Shown: positions 18,194-27,146, numbered from the stretch's first letter. The stretch: DNA of 42,090 nucleotides from Mariniblastus sp. (GCA_022447605.1 JAKVBG010000033.1:1-42090), one strand, 5' to 3'. The notes: generated by a model not told the origin, from the letters alone. Translations and numbers: made by a program.

Positions 18194-18904
18194 ATGGCCT
18201 GGAAATTTTGCAACCTCGTTTCGAACTCAATCCCCTCCATTTGCGAAGACTGGAAATTGTCAAAGTCGAATTCTGATTCCGGAGTACCCAAAGCGGTTGT
18301 CAGTCGCCTGAGTCTCTACTTGCGCGAACTCCAAGCCCTTGTCAGAGACGACAACAAGACGATCAGTTCGACCAAATTAGGCCGATTACTCGGATTGACA
18401 GATGCCCAGGTCCGGAAGGACTTTGCCTGCTTCGGCCAATTTGGGTACCCGGGAATCGGCTATCGCTGCGAGGAACTGATCGATGAAATCCGTCGCATCC
18501 TCGGTACCGACCGAATCTGGCCGGCGGCGATGGTCGGTTGTGGCAACCTGGGCCAGGCGCTACTCGGTTACCGGGGGTTCCAGGGCCAGGGATTCAGTGT
18601 CCAGGCCGCCTTCGATATTGACCCCCAGATCGTCGGTTCCCGTTTCTGTGGTCTCCAAGTCCATCATCTCGATTGCCTGCCCGAAGTTGTCGCGGAAAAG
18701 GGAATCCAATTGGCGATATTGGCCGTCCCTGCCGATGCGGCCGCCGATGTGGCAGCCATTCTCGTGGAAAATGGGGTATCGGGAGTCCTGAATTTTGCAC
18801 CCGTTACTTTGAATTTGCCCAAGTCTGTCAGCGTGGTGGGGGTTGATTTGGCCATGGAACTTGAACAACTCGCTTTTGCGGTTGTAAAGAAGGGTGAGAA
18901 GTAG
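18194..18904 (+). CDS. rex: Rex, redox-sensing transcriptional repressor
   Basis: 236 aa from the ATG at 18194. Rex senses the NADH/NAD+ ratio and represses fermentation or respiration genes when NADH is low. Here residues 32-90 are the winged helix: VPKAVVSRLSLYLRELQAL, SSTKLGRLLGLTDAQVRKDF and the FGQFGYPGIGY wing. Residues about 92-215 are the Rossmann domain with VGCGNLGQALLGY, AAFDIDP (Asp141), LAILAVPA and the VLNFAPV stretch. The C-terminal helix MELEQLAFAV mediates domain swapping in known structures. The first 21 residues are unusual; a TTG at 18257 would give a 215-aa protein of normal family length, so the start is uncertain. tRNA-Gln follows 17 bases after the stop. Confidence 0.92.
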   Translation: MAWKFCNLVSNSIPSICEDWKLSKSNSDSGVPKAVVSRLSLYLRELQALVRDDNKTISSTKLGRLLGLTDAQVRKDFACFGQFGYPGIGYRCEELIDEIRRILGTDRIWPAAMVGCGNLGQALLGYRGFQGQGFSVQAAFDIDPQIVGSRFCGLQVHHLDCLPEVVAEKGIQLAILAVPADAAADVAAILVENGVSGVLNFAPVTLNLPKSVSVVGVDLAMELEQLAFAVVKKGEK

Positions 18905-18921
18905 TTAAAATTTGGGCGAAT

Positions 18922-18992
18922 TACCCGGTGGTGTAATGGCAACACTTCTGATTTTGGTTCAGACATTCAAGGTTCGAGTCCTTGCCGGGTAA
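18922..18992 (+). tRNA. tRNA-Gln (anticodon TTG)
   Basis: A complete cloverleaf can be folded: acceptor 18922-18928 with 18985-18991 (7 bp), D stem GTG/CAC, anticodon stem TCTGA/TCAGA, loop TTTTGGT with anticodon TTG at 18954-18956, and T arm CAAGG-TTCGAGT-CCTTG. The discriminator base is A at 18992. CCA is not encoded. A T-rich stretch follows at once and may end transcription. The tRNA starts 17 bases after the rex stop, so read-through from rex is possible. Confidence 0.95.
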
Positions 18993-19735
18993 TTTTTATT
19001 TGAGCCCCTTCTTGGGCCTTCCTGGCCCTTCTTGACGCCTTTTCAATCGGAGTCGTTTCCATTGATGGCTGCCCCGGCTTGGCCGCCGTCTGTTTTTCTC
19101 GGTCGAAATCACCTCTGTTCCCGTCGGCGCGGTTCGTTGCGTTGCGCCTGGTCGGCCAGCAGGGGTGCCAGTTGGCTGACCTGGTGCTTGAGTCTAGCCG
19201 GGTTCGGTTGTATTGATTCTATCTCTTTTTCTGTTTGCTCAACGAGAATCGCTGCCGAACCACTGCTGTTTGGCAAAGGGGTAGAACCGTGTGGTTTGCC
19301 GGTTCAGATCAGGCCCGGTTCCGATGAATGAAGCGGAATCGCCGGGGCAGGAAGGCAGGTTGGGAACCGCCCATTTCTTCCGATTTTTTGCGGACGGTAC
19401 GAAAACGGATGGATGTTTTTCGATTGCTGCCATTATTTATTTGCTTCTACCCTATTTAATGTGAAAATAGGGGGGGCAAAAAGCTCTCGCTAACCGTCAA
19501 AGTTCATTCAGGCGGGGGAGTGTTCTGCCAAGCGAATAAATTAACAGACTTTAAAAATTTAACAGACTTTACTGACCCAAAAAAAACAGACAAATGGAGT
19601 TGGATCGACTGAATCCTGAATTAATTGGCTTTGTATCGAACCGAATTCGTTAATCAGCACGTAGAGTTGGTTGCAAATAAATCGTTGTTCCACGGATAAC
19701 CATTTTCACCGATAACCATTTCCTTGAGGGTTGAA
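18993..19735. other. 743-base gap, partly AT-rich, without a gene
   Basis: No credible gene is present. The right half (from about 19430) is clearly more AT-rich than its surroundings. It contains a CCCTATTT/AAATAGGG hairpin (19450-19472), a direct repeat of TTAACAGACTTTA (19541 and about 19559), and a duplicated GATAACCATTT just before the DUF1573 gene. It is the likely promoter region of that gene. Confidence 0.5.
19695..19721. repeat. Two direct repeats of GATAACCATTT, 16 bases apart
   Basis: Copies lie at 19695-19705 and 19711-19721, the second ending five bases before the GAGGG ribosome-binding site of the DUF1573 gene. The position in the leader suggests a duplicated regulatory site or a simple tandem duplication. 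Confidence 0.55.
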
Positions 19736-20857
19736 ATGAATTGCCTTGCTTTCCGAAGTGCCTCAGTCCTGTCTTTTTCGGCGGTCATGATTGTCACGTC
19801 CCTGGTCTCTCATGCGAACGGTCAACTTTTCCGTCGCTACCAGCGTTCCCAGCCGACGCAGCGGTCGACCCAGCCGTCAACCAACTCCGTTTCACAGCAT
19901 TGGACCAGTTCCTTTAAACCGAATGCCAAGGTAAAGGATTTTGGTGCGGTGCCGCGGGCTTCCAAGCAGGAATTCATTTTCGAGTTTGAAAACACACTGG
20001 ATCAGCCGATTTATCTGACCGGAGTAAGGACGAGTTGTGGTTGTACCAAGCCGAAGGTCATGACGCCTGAGGTCAAGCCGGGCGAGATGGCCAAGATTCA
20101 TGCCAAGTACGATACAGTCGGGTTCAAGGGAAATCGGAAGGCCACGGTAACGGTCTCCTTGCGTCGTAACCAGCCGCGCACCCAGCGCGGGGAAATCCAG
20201 TTCATGGTGAAAGGGCAGATTCGCCAGGATGTGAGTTTCAGCCCGGCCGAGATCAAGTTTGAAAAGGTAACCTCGGGTGAAGACCAGGTTCGAACCGCCA
20301 AAATCATGTTTGCCGGGAAATCAAACTGGGAGATCCTTGACGTCATTTCAACCAACCCGAATATCACCGTCGAAAAGAAAGAGTTGCGTCGCGATACACG
20401 GTCTCGACGGGTCGATTATGAATTGATCGTAAGGCTGGATGGCGAGCAGCCGGTTGGCCTGTTCACCGACCAGTTGACCTTCGTGACCAACGATGCCAAT
20501 CAGAAACAGTTGACGGTAGGTGTTCTGGGCAACGTCCAGTCAATCCTCGAAGTCAAGCCGATCCAGCTCGGGGTGATCGAAAAGGATAAGAAGATTGAAA
20601 AGAAGTTGATTATCCGCAGTTCTCGGCCATTCGAAATCAAATCGGTCAAAGCAGATGACCAGCGAATCCGCTTTGATGAAACGGCCGGCAAGAAGACATT
20701 GCATATTCTCAGCTACAAGCTGGATACCTCGGAAACCGGGAAAATCACAACGAAAATCAAGATCGAGACAGACGACCCGGGGCAGCCTTTGGCGATTGTC
20801 GATTTCGACGCCCAAATCGAATCGGAAACGTTTACTCTGAATGACAAAGACAAATAG
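19736..20857 (+). CDS. Exported DUF1573 domain protein
   Basis: 373 aa from the ATG at 19736, with GAGGG (19726-19730) five bases upstream; an in-frame TTG at 19724 is less likely. Residues 1-29 form a signal peptide ending SHANGQ. A short Gln/Arg/Ser-rich linker follows, then the DUF1573 Ig-like domain (about 55-150) with the hallmark TSCGCTKPKVMTPEVKPGEM and the GNRKATVTV strand. Two more beta-sandwich-like segments occupy the rest (about 150-370), alternating strands such as LTFVTNDANQKQLTVGVLG. The family is common in Bacteroidetes and planctomycetes, is probably periplasmic or surface-attached, and has no defined activity. It stands alone. Confidence 0.88.
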   Translation: MNCLAFRSASVLSFSAVMIVTSLVSHANGQLFRRYQRSQPTQRSTQPSTNSVSQHWTSSFKPNAKVKDFGAVPRASKQEFIFEFENTLDQPIYLTGVRTSCGCTKPKVMTPEVKPGEMAKIHAKYDTVGFKGNRKATVTVSLRRNQPRTQRGEIQFMVKGQIRQDVSFSPAEIKFEKVTSGEDQVRTAKIMFAGKSNWEILDVISTNPNITVEKKELRRDTRSRRVDYELIVRLDGEQPVGLFTDQLTFVTNDANQKQLTVGVLGNVQSILEVKPIQLGVIEKDKKIEKKLIIRSSRPFEIKSVKADDQRIRFDETAGKKTLHILSYKLDTSETGKITTKIKIETDDPGQPLAIVDFDAQIESETFTLNDKDK

Positions 20858-21075
20858 ACCGGGTGACTTCCGTCCATAGGGAGCCGGGAGTATCATGAAA
20901 ATCAGAAGAATCTTGCAATGAGCACGTTCTCCGGAGCGTGCTTGTTTGTTGCCGGTTCTCGGGCTGACCAGTCAGCGGAATGCTATGCCAGTTGCTGGTT
21001 GAGCGATGGCTCAGGCGTCCCACCAGGGGAGCTAGGGCGGTCAAGTTTGCATGTTTTTCACCAGGTTTCCCATTC

Positions 21076-22149
21076 ATGCTTATCGAGTTCTGCTGTACGA
21101 ATCTCAGCGAGTTTGATGCGGCCAAGGGCCGTTATGTCGAATGCGACGAGTTGATTATTGCGTCGGACGACAACGTCGGGAAGCTCGTCAAGTGCCCCAA
21201 GTGTGATCAGATGGTGGAGGTTCCCTTTCAGCAGGGGCGTGCCGAATCGGCGCGTCGAACTGATGAACAGGCTCGGCCTTCATCGGCCAAGCGGCCAGTC
21301 AGGAAAAAAGTCGATTTGGAACCGGACAGTCGGCTGGGACAGGTGATTGCCAAGCCAGCCGAGAGTGAGGTGGCAGAACAGAATATTGCGCCAATCAAAA
21401 CTGCCAGCCTTTTTGCCGAAGACACCGATGATGGTTCTTCCGAAGAAGGTCCTCTCACGGTCCATGATATCCATCGTAAAAGGTGTCCGGAGTGCGGCAG
21501 CCTGCTGGATGATCATGGGAAATGTTCGTTGTGCCGCTATGTGGAGCCGCAATTCAAATCGAAAACAGCGAGTCTCGATGACATTGGAGTGCAGCTGGCC
21601 GGCTTTCAATTGTGGATTTCGGACATCATGAGTGAAGGTGTTTCCTTTTCGATGATAGCCACGATTGGTTCCGGCTTGTTGACGGTGGCTTACGCACTTC
21701 TCATGGCGCTGATGTTGTTGACAGGGCATTGGGTTTGGGCTGCTGTCTTGACCGGTCTGTTTTTTCTCTACTGCCTTTGTGTCCACAAGGCGTGGCAGTT
21801 GACGAGGAGTCCTCGCGCCCGGTTGAATTTCTGGCAGCGACCGTTTTGGAACCTACTCCTCTATTCGGCGCGGATTTTGAACTGGCAGAAATACGACAAA
21901 CAGTATGCAGGACGAAAAATCATCAACCTTCGCAATGCCCCGATCGTGGACGACAAGGTCCCTTACCTGGAAGACCTGGATAAGTGCCAGGTCCTGGACC
22001 TGGAGAATACACTGATTACCGACAAGGGCCTGTTGCCGTTGTACGGTCTGACTCAACTGCAATGCCTGGTCGTACGCCGCACTGGTGTGACCCACGAAGG
22101 GGTGTTTCGTTTGCAACAGGCCAATCCGCGTCTCTGGATCTGGGATTGA
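21076..22149 (+). CDS. Zinc-ribbon / transmembrane / leucine-rich-repeat protein
   Basis: 357 aa from the ATG at 21076; the frame is open further upstream, but without family features. The N-terminus reads MLIEFCCTN and then CPKC after DDNVGKLVK, resembling planctomycete Zn-ribbon starts of the kind IxFxCxxC...CPxC. A second ribbon CPECGSLLDDHGKCSLCRY lies near 137-155. Two hydrophobic helices (about 192-220 and 223-243) follow. The C-terminal 70 residues read as LRR-like repeats: CQVLDLENTLITDKGLLPL and LQCLVVRRTGVTHEGVFRL. Cytoplasmic ribbons, membrane anchor and LRR suggest a binding or scaffold protein. Function unknown. Confidence 0.75.
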   Translation: MLIEFCCTNLSEFDAAKGRYVECDELIIASDDNVGKLVKCPKCDQMVEVPFQQGRAESARRTDEQARPSSAKRPVRKKVDLEPDSRLGQVIAKPAESEVAEQNIAPIKTASLFAEDTDDGSSEEGPLTVHDIHRKRCPECGSLLDDHGKCSLCRYVEPQFKSKTASLDDIGVQLAGFQLWISDIMSEGVSFSMIATIGSGLLTVAYALLMALMLLTGHWVWAAVLTGLFFLYCLCVHKAWQLTRSPRARLNFWQRPFWNLLLYSARILNWQKYDKQYAGRKIINLRNAPIVDDKVPYLEDLDKCQVLDLENTLITDKGLLPLYGLTQLQCLVVRRTGVTHEGVFRLQQANPRLWIWD

Positions 22150-22270
22150 TCTGGCCCGGCGACGGTTGGCTTCGGGTCTGGGAAGCGCGCGTTGAACATG
22201 GAGACAGACGTCCGGGACGAGTCATGAAACTTGCCGGTTACTCGAATCGGTCATACTGGGAACTCATCTG

Positions 22271-23128
22271 TTGTTTGCATCGAAACAATACGAGCTGGTG
22301 GATTTTGGTGACGGCGAAAAGCTGGAGCGATTTGCCGGAGTCCTCGTTCGTCGTGACTGCCCGGCTGCCAACCAGCCAAAGGCCAGGCCGATGGAGTGGG
22401 ATCCCTGCGCTCTCTCGTTTTCTCGCCAATCGAATAACGGCTGGGGTAACCTGGAGCAGGTCCCCGATCGATGGACCATTGAACTGACCTCCGGGATTAA
22501 CCTGGAGCTGTCGCCGACCCCCTTTGGGCACCTCGGCCTGTTTGCTGAACAGTCGGTGAACTGGCAGTGGATCGACCAGCGGCGCGACCAGCTGAATGGG
22601 TTGCGGGTAATCAACCTGTTTGCCTATACGGGGGCCACGACCCTGGCCCTGGCAGCTGCCGGTGCCAGCGTGACGCATGTTGATTCGGCCCACAAAGTGG
22701 TTCGCTGGGCCCGTAAAAATGCCGAGTTGTCCGGATTGGAGCAGGCGCCGATCCGTTGGATCGTCGATGACGCACTCACCTTTATTCGCCGTGAAATCAA
22801 GCGTGGTCGACCGTATGATATGGTCGTGGCCGACCCGCCGGCCTTTGGGCATGGACTGAAACGCCAGGCCTGGAAACTGGAACGCGACATGGGGGAATTG
22901 TTGAAAGGCCTGTCGACATTGACCGGGGGCAAGATGAAGATGGGCCTGTTGACCGGACACTCGCTTGGTTATGGCGCCCGGGACCTGGCAAGTGATATGG
23001 CTCGGGGATTCCAGATCCCCCGCTCGACCCTGCATACGGGGCAGATGAATTTGAAAACCAGAGCAGGACGGGCACTGGAATCAGGGTTTTACGTTCGGTT
23101 CGACGATCGGCAAGACAAGGGTGACTAA
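22271..23128 (+). CDS. Class I SAM-dependent methyltransferase, RlmI/RlmK-like
   Basis: 285 aa from a TTG at 22271; GGGA lies nine bases upstream, but the start is uncertain. The SAM-binding motif is INLFAYTGATTLALAAAGA followed by VTHVDSAHKVVRWARKNAEL. Motif IV is the DPP type (MVVADPPAFGHG), typical of rRNA base methyltransferases of the PF10672/RlmI group. The N-terminal 95 residues carry no PUA domain, so it is shorter than RlmI (about 396 aa). The next gene, a SpoU-type RNA methyltransferase, begins 15 bases after its stop, so an RNA-modification operon is likely. The target nucleotide is unknown. Confidence 0.85.
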   Translation: MFASKQYELVDFGDGEKLERFAGVLVRRDCPAANQPKARPMEWDPCALSFSRQSNNGWGNLEQVPDRWTIELTSGINLELSPTPFGHLGLFAEQSVNWQWIDQRRDQLNGLRVINLFAYTGATTLALAAAGASVTHVDSAHKVVRWARKNAELSGLEQAPIRWIVDDALTFIRREIKRGRPYDMVVADPPAFGHGLKRQAWKLERDMGELLKGLSTLTGGKMKMGLLTGHSLGYGARDLASDMARGFQIPRSTLHTGQMNLKTRAGRALESGFYVRFDDRQDKGD

Positions 23129-23143
23129 CGGGGTTGGCAAAAT

Positions 23144-23938
23144 ATGAATGGGCAACCGATCAGAAGTGAAAACAACCCGAAGTACAAGAGTGCGCTTCGG
23201 TTGCACAGCAGTCGGGGTCGGAAGCAGCAGGGCCGCATTATCATTTTTGGGTTGCAGGAAATTGAACGCGCCTGCCGCGCAGATGTCGACATCGTGGAGG
23301 TTTTTTTCGAAGAGGGGCAGGCTCTGCCAGGTTTTCTGGAATCTTCGGCGGGGGCTTCGTTTTACCCGTTGCCGCCCCTGCTCTTCAGGAAGCTTGCTTT
23401 TGGAGACCGTCACGATGGCGTGGTCGTCGTGGCCCGTCAACCGGAATCCGACTTGTCGGCCATGCGCTGGTCGGATGATGCCCTGGTGGTAGTCCTGCAA
23501 GGTATCGAGAAACCGGGTAACCTTGGCGCCATCTTTCGCAGTGCCGACGGGGCGGGCGCCGACGCAGTCCTGTTGGCTGACTCGTTGACCGGTGTCTTTC
23601 ATCCCAATTCGATCCGCGCCAGCCTGGGGACTGTGTTCAGCATGCGCACCGCATCGGCCGACAGCCAGACGATCCGGGGACACCTGCAGGAGCACGGGTT
23701 TCAGGTCCTGGCGGCCTGCCTGGAGAGCGAGCAAAATTACTATGAGTTCGACTTGCAGCAGCGGACTGCCCTTGTGCTGGGTAACGAAAATCTCGGTTTG
23801 ACCGACGACTGGCGGACCGGGGAAACGCGGATGTTCCAATTACCGATGCGGGGTCAGGCCGATAGCCTGAATGTCTCTTCCACGGCAGCGATCCTGGTTT
23901 ACGAAGCGATGCGGCAGCGTCGCACGCGGGTGGACTGA
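23144..23938 (+). CDS. SpoU/TrmH-family RNA 2'-O-methyltransferase
   Basis: 264 aa. The N-terminal about 95 residues resemble the SpoU substrate-binding domain (NPKYKSALRLHSSRGRKQQG, near IIIFGLQEIERA). The catalytic SPOUT knot shows the three motifs: IEKPGNLGAIFRSADGAGAD with the catalytic Arg, LVLGNENLGLTDDW, and LNVSSTAAILVYEAMRQRR. Enzymes of this family methylate the ribose 2'-OH of a single rRNA or tRNA position. It follows the class I methyltransferase by 15 bases and probably shares its transcript. It is convergent with the gene at 23957. Confidence 0.93.
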   Translation: MNGQPIRSENNPKYKSALRLHSSRGRKQQGRIIIFGLQEIERACRADVDIVEVFFEEGQALPGFLESSAGASFYPLPPLLFRKLAFGDRHDGVVVVARQPESDLSAMRWSDDALVVVLQGIEKPGNLGAIFRSADGAGADAVLLADSLTGVFHPNSIRASLGTVFSMRTASADSQTIRGHLQEHGFQVLAACLESEQNYYEFDLQQRTALVLGNENLGLTDDWRTGETRMFQLPMRGQADSLNVSSTAAILVYEAMRQRRTRVD

Positions 23939-23956
23939 GAGAACCGCGACATCCGG

Positions 23957-24778
23957 TCAGGCCGGGTGGTGGTGATGGATGACCGGGTTGGGCGTTGGGT
24001 CGATCGAGCGTTCCTGCCGCTGACTGGTTGATGAACGGTTCGACGCGGAAGTTTTCTTGTTCTTCTCTTCCGGACCTTTGGGGGACAGGAACAGGTACAT
24101 CAACAGGAAGACGACGGTCCAGAAAGTGATGAACAGGAGCAGGGTTGGCAGGTGGGATTCCTGCTCGAGATGGCCCGATGAGGGAAAGCCGAGCAAGGCC
24201 TGTTCAATGGCTCCGGATCGCGTGTGAAAATTGAGTGACAGGGTCTCGAGGCTGTCGGCTGTAAAGCGTTCCATGAAGTCGTATCCCAGATCAAATTCCA
24301 TCCTTGCCTTGGGAGCGAACGATTTGAAGTCGTCGCTTCGCAAGACGAGGAGGTTTTCGCCATTCCGACTCATGCTGACGTCGGTAATCATACTCTGCTC
24401 GTTACCGGCGTCGTTACCTGCAATGGTCAGGGTCAGGGAGTCCATCGTGAACTGTTGCCCGGAACCGATGTCGGGATTCACATTGATGACCAGGGTCAAT
24501 CGATCGAGAGTCTCGACTCCCTGTGAGTTGAAGTAATCCCACAGCTTGCCGGTTCGCACCTGGCCACCCGAGTCGACCAGGTTTTCAATAATGAAGCCTG
24601 CCTGCTCGGCCGGACCGGAAGAGCATTGGAAATCGCCGATCGAAAGAGGGATGGACTGTTGTTCACTGAGGATCAACTCGTCGGCCGCCGATGGGGAAGC
24701 GTCGTAACTCAGGAACGCTACGATCAGGGACAGCAGCAGCGTACGAATTGCGAGGATGCTGCGCGGGCAGCCAACCAT
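23957..24778 (-). CDS. Exported single-pass membrane protein, function unknown
   Basis: 273 aa if it begins at the ATG at 24778, which gives the leader MVGCPRSILAIRTLLLSLIV...SPSAADE; the frame is open for 81 more codons upstream, and no good ribosome-binding site marks either start. Residues about 37-200 are a beta-rich domain (LTLVINVNPDIGSG, LTLTIAGNDAGN, ARMEFDLGYDFMERF). A transmembrane helix near 215-237 (LLLFITFWTVVFLLMYLFL) is followed by a Lys/Glu-rich, then Ser/Gln/Arg-rich cytoplasmic tail ending HHHH-PA. This resembles a surface domain on one anchor. It precedes nothing obvious; the HAMP-like gene lies upstream on the same strand. Confidence 0.65.
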   Translation of the reverse strand: MVGCPRSILAIRTLLLSLIVAFLSYDASPSAADELILSEQQSIPLSIGDFQCSSGPAEQAGFIIENLVDSGGQVRTGKLWDYFNSQGVETLDRLTLVINVNPDIGSGQQFTMDSLTLTIAGNDAGNEQSMITDVSMSRNGENLLVLRSDDFKSFAPKARMEFDLGYDFMERFTADSLETLSLNFHTRSGAIEQALLGFPSSGHLEQESHLPTLLLFITFWTVVFLLMYLFLSPKGPEEKNKKTSASNRSSTSQRQERSIDPTPNPVIHHHHPA

Positions 24779-25119
24779 GGGAATCGGGGCAAAAGACACG
24801 AGAGGAACCACTGGAGGTGAGCTTTGAATGAGGGGATACCCGGTCGCCAAACCGGGAAGCTCCATTATATCAAGCCGCTGTGGGATGGCCATCTTTTGCG
24901 CGGATTCAACCGGCCCAGATAGTCCAATTGAGGGTGAAATTCGTTGTTTCCGGTTTAATTGTGTGAGTTGTTTCGCCTTGGCCGGCGCGGCTGCTTCATG
25001 GGACCTCTGGTTTTGGACCAATACGTTTTCCCGCTTTAGGGTGAAACTGCCTGCTATCGCCCCCTAATTCTTTTCAGCACAATTGGCGGCCAGGCAAAAC
25101 AATCTGTTCGTTCGACGGG
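24779..25119. other. 341-base region between two minus-strand membrane-protein genes
   Basis: It holds the possible upstream extension of the gene at 23957-24778 (open frame to 25021). I see no terminator, promoter motif or other gene. Confidence 0.4.
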
Positions 25120-25827
25120 TTAACCCCGAGGCAATGGAGAAGCGGAGTCCATCGTCGAGGCGGAGGGTGGGCTTGAACAGGCTGTCGTGACATTGTGGAC
25201 CGGGTAATCGCTCTCGACCGATGGTTCCGATTGCTCGGCCAGCCTGGTCCTCAGTTGTTCGATTTCGACCTGTTGCTCCCGGACGACATCTCTTACTGTG
25301 TTGAATTCCGAGCAGATTTCCGACCAGAAATCGTCATCGCGGAGATTCATCGAGGGAGTATCACCCTCGGTACCCAATTCGTGCAGTTGGCGACGCAAGC
25401 GGACAATCGGCCCGACAAATCGATTGCTGAATCGAATCGTATCGAGCAGAAAGGCCGGAAAGATGGCGAATACGACGAGAACGAAAAAGGCGTATTCTTC
25501 AGCTGCTGACTGGATACGTGTCGAGAGGTCCAGTCGTGGGTCACCCAGCAAAGCCTGGACGAGAATGGCTGAAAGACCAGCCACTCCGAAAAAGATTACC
25601 CAGTGGTACACGATCCGGCGCAGCAGGCTCCCTTGTACCGAGGCATCGACATAATTGTTTTTCCGTTGATGACACGGGGTCGTGGTATCCTGATTCTGGT
25701 CAATCATCCTGGCCAGGTCCGTCATGGGGGGTGATGGTGCCGTAGGAACGGACCGCAGGTCCGTCAAAAAAGGATAGGTTTCTGTCGGTCCAGGTGCCCG
25801 GGAATTTTCTGAATTTACCGTTTTCAT
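25120..25827 (-). CDS. Membrane protein with HAMP-like segment, no output domain
   Basis: 235 aa from the ATG at 25827; an upstream start would add 31 residues. An N-terminal Ser/Pro/Thr-rich polar region is followed by two hydrophobic helices (about 70-92 VIFFGVAGLSAILVQALL and about 112-132 FFVLVVFAIFPAFLLDTI). After them comes a HAMP-like segment: FSNRFVGPIVRLRRQLHELG, the acidic DDDFWSEICSEF hinge, and a coiled coil TVRDVVREQQVEIEQLRTRL. The tail is Ser/Pro-rich. In known proteins HAMP couples membrane sensors to kinase or chemotaxis outputs; none is present here. It may signal by protein contact. I cannot name a family. Confidence 0.65.
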   Translation of the reverse strand: MKTVNSENSRAPGPTETYPFLTDLRSVPTAPSPPMTDLARMIDQNQDTTTPCHQRKNNYVDASVQGSLLRRIVYHWVIFFGVAGLSAILVQALLGDPRLDLSTRIQSAAEEYAFFVLVVFAIFPAFLLDTIRFSNRFVGPIVRLRRQLHELGTEGDTPSMNLRDDDFWSEICSEFNTVRDVVREQQVEIEQLRTRLAEQSEPSVESDYPVHNVTTACSSPPSASTMDSASPLPRG

Positions 25828-26119
25828 TAGATAAAAAATGGGGATGGCAATCGTCAAAACCGGGTTTTCCCCATCCGCTCCCTGGATCCTGGCCTGGCCA
25901 GAAGGCAGGGTGGATGACAAACCAGATTGGATAAAAGTAAGCTGTCCCCAGGGACCGCGTGGTGAACCACCCTGTTCTTTCCCCTTTCTGTTTCGCCAGG
26001 GGGAACGAGCGGCTTGCTCCCAACCGCTGAAATCGGTGTGGGCGTGGCAATTTGGGTGGACCCGGCCGTGTGCGTTCTTCCTGTTTTATCAATCCAACGC
26101 CTGTTGAGCGAGGGAAACG

Positions 26120-27127
26120 ATGCATCGAATTCGATCCAAGTGGTGGTGCGGTTTTTGTTTTAGCCTTGTGGTTATTCCGTTTCCCGCGCTGGCCGTCCAG
26201 GAAGGGGCCGATTCGGCTGACGACACTCAGCTGCGAGTGCTGGTCTGGAACGTATTGCACGGTGCCAACGATGTCGAACGCGGCGCGGAGAAAGCTCTGG
26301 AAATTATCCGGCGGGAAAACCCGGATCTCGTACTGATGCAGGAAAGTTACGATATTGATGGTGAGCGCGGTCTACTGGGGCCCTGGATAGCGCAACAACT
26401 TGGCTGGAATTCCTTTCAAGGATTCAGTACCCACCTGTGTGTTTTAACACCCTGGAAGATCGAGAAGACGTATGAACACGCCGTCTGGCACGGCATCGGT
26501 GCGCAGATCGAGGATTCTACTGGCCGGAGTTTCGTGGCGTATTCCATCTGGATTGACTACCGGGCATCTATCGGCGGTTACCTGCAGGATCATCCGGAAG
26601 CGACCGATGAAGAGTTGTTGGCCTGCGAAACGACAAAATCCGGTCGGTTGGACCAGGCCAAGGCGATTGTCAAGCATCTCAAGTCAAAGGGGCATTTCGA
26701 GGCGGGGTTGCCTCTCCTGGTAGGGGGGGATTTCAATTGTCCCTCGCACCTGGATTGGACACCGGACACCGAGATGGCTGTGCGTTACCGCCGCGCGTTG
26801 CCGTTGCCCGTTAGCAAACTGATGGCCGATTCCGGGTTCGTCGATACTTACCGGGCCATTCACCCGAATCCCGTGCAGCGTCCCGGGATCACATGGACAC
26901 CGATGTTCCGTGGTAGCGTAGAAAAGCCAGCCACCCTCGATCGTATCGACCGTCTCTACCTCCACAATCCCCGTTCGGGAGCCAGGCTCAAGCCGATCCT
27001 GGCCAACGTTCTGCCGAAACAATGGGCGCCACTTGATCAGCCCGTTCGGCAGCACGCCTTTCCCAGTGATCATGGCGCGGTGGTGATCGACCTGGAATGG
27101 CAGCCGAGCCGAGAGGGGGAAAGGTAA
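26120..27127 (+). CDS. Exported endonuclease/exonuclease/phosphatase (EEP) family protein
   Basis: 335 aa with signal peptide 1-26 (core FCFSLVVIPFPALA). GAGGG before the ATG is a good ribosome-binding site. EEP motifs in order are LVWNVLHGAND (Asn44), LVLMQES (Glu75, metal ligand), GGDFNCPS (about 197, Asp and Asn of the active site), DRIDRLYL and a C-terminal FPSDHGAVVIDL with the catalytic Asp-His. The family cleaves phosphodiester bonds: DNase I, APE1, sphingomyelinase and inositol phosphatases all belong. Export points to an extracellular or periplasmic role such as nucleic acid or phospholipid scavenging; the substrate is not decidable here. Confidence 0.9.
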   Translation: MHRIRSKWWCGFCFSLVVIPFPALAVQEGADSADDTQLRVLVWNVLHGANDVERGAEKALEIIRRENPDLVLMQESYDIDGERGLLGPWIAQQLGWNSFQGFSTHLCVLTPWKIEKTYEHAVWHGIGAQIEDSTGRSFVAYSIWIDYRASIGGYLQDHPEATDEELLACETTKSGRLDQAKAIVKHLKSKGHFEAGLPLLVGGDFNCPSHLDWTPDTEMAVRYRRALPLPVSKLMADSGFVDTYRAIHPNPVQRPGITWTPMFRGSVEKPATLDRIDRLYLHNPRSGARLKPILANVLPKQWAPLDQPVRQHAFPSDHGAVVIDLEWQPSREGER

Positions 27128-27146
27128 CGGTTCTCTTCGGGAAACG

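Noticed and set aside
17803..18291. A 162-aa minus-strand frame in the rex leader region
   Set aside because: It overlaps the rex start, shows no family motif or leader, and holds low-complexity stretches.
19032..19331. A 99-aa frame after tRNA-Gln
   Set aside because: It has no ribosome-binding site or motifs, an opposite-strand frame overlaps it, and it begins in the non-coding tail of the tRNA.
23957..23977. His-tag-like HHHH near the C-terminus of the gene at 23957
   Set aside because: It is four His before the native Pro-Ala end, within a natural polar tail; there is no vector sequence nearby.
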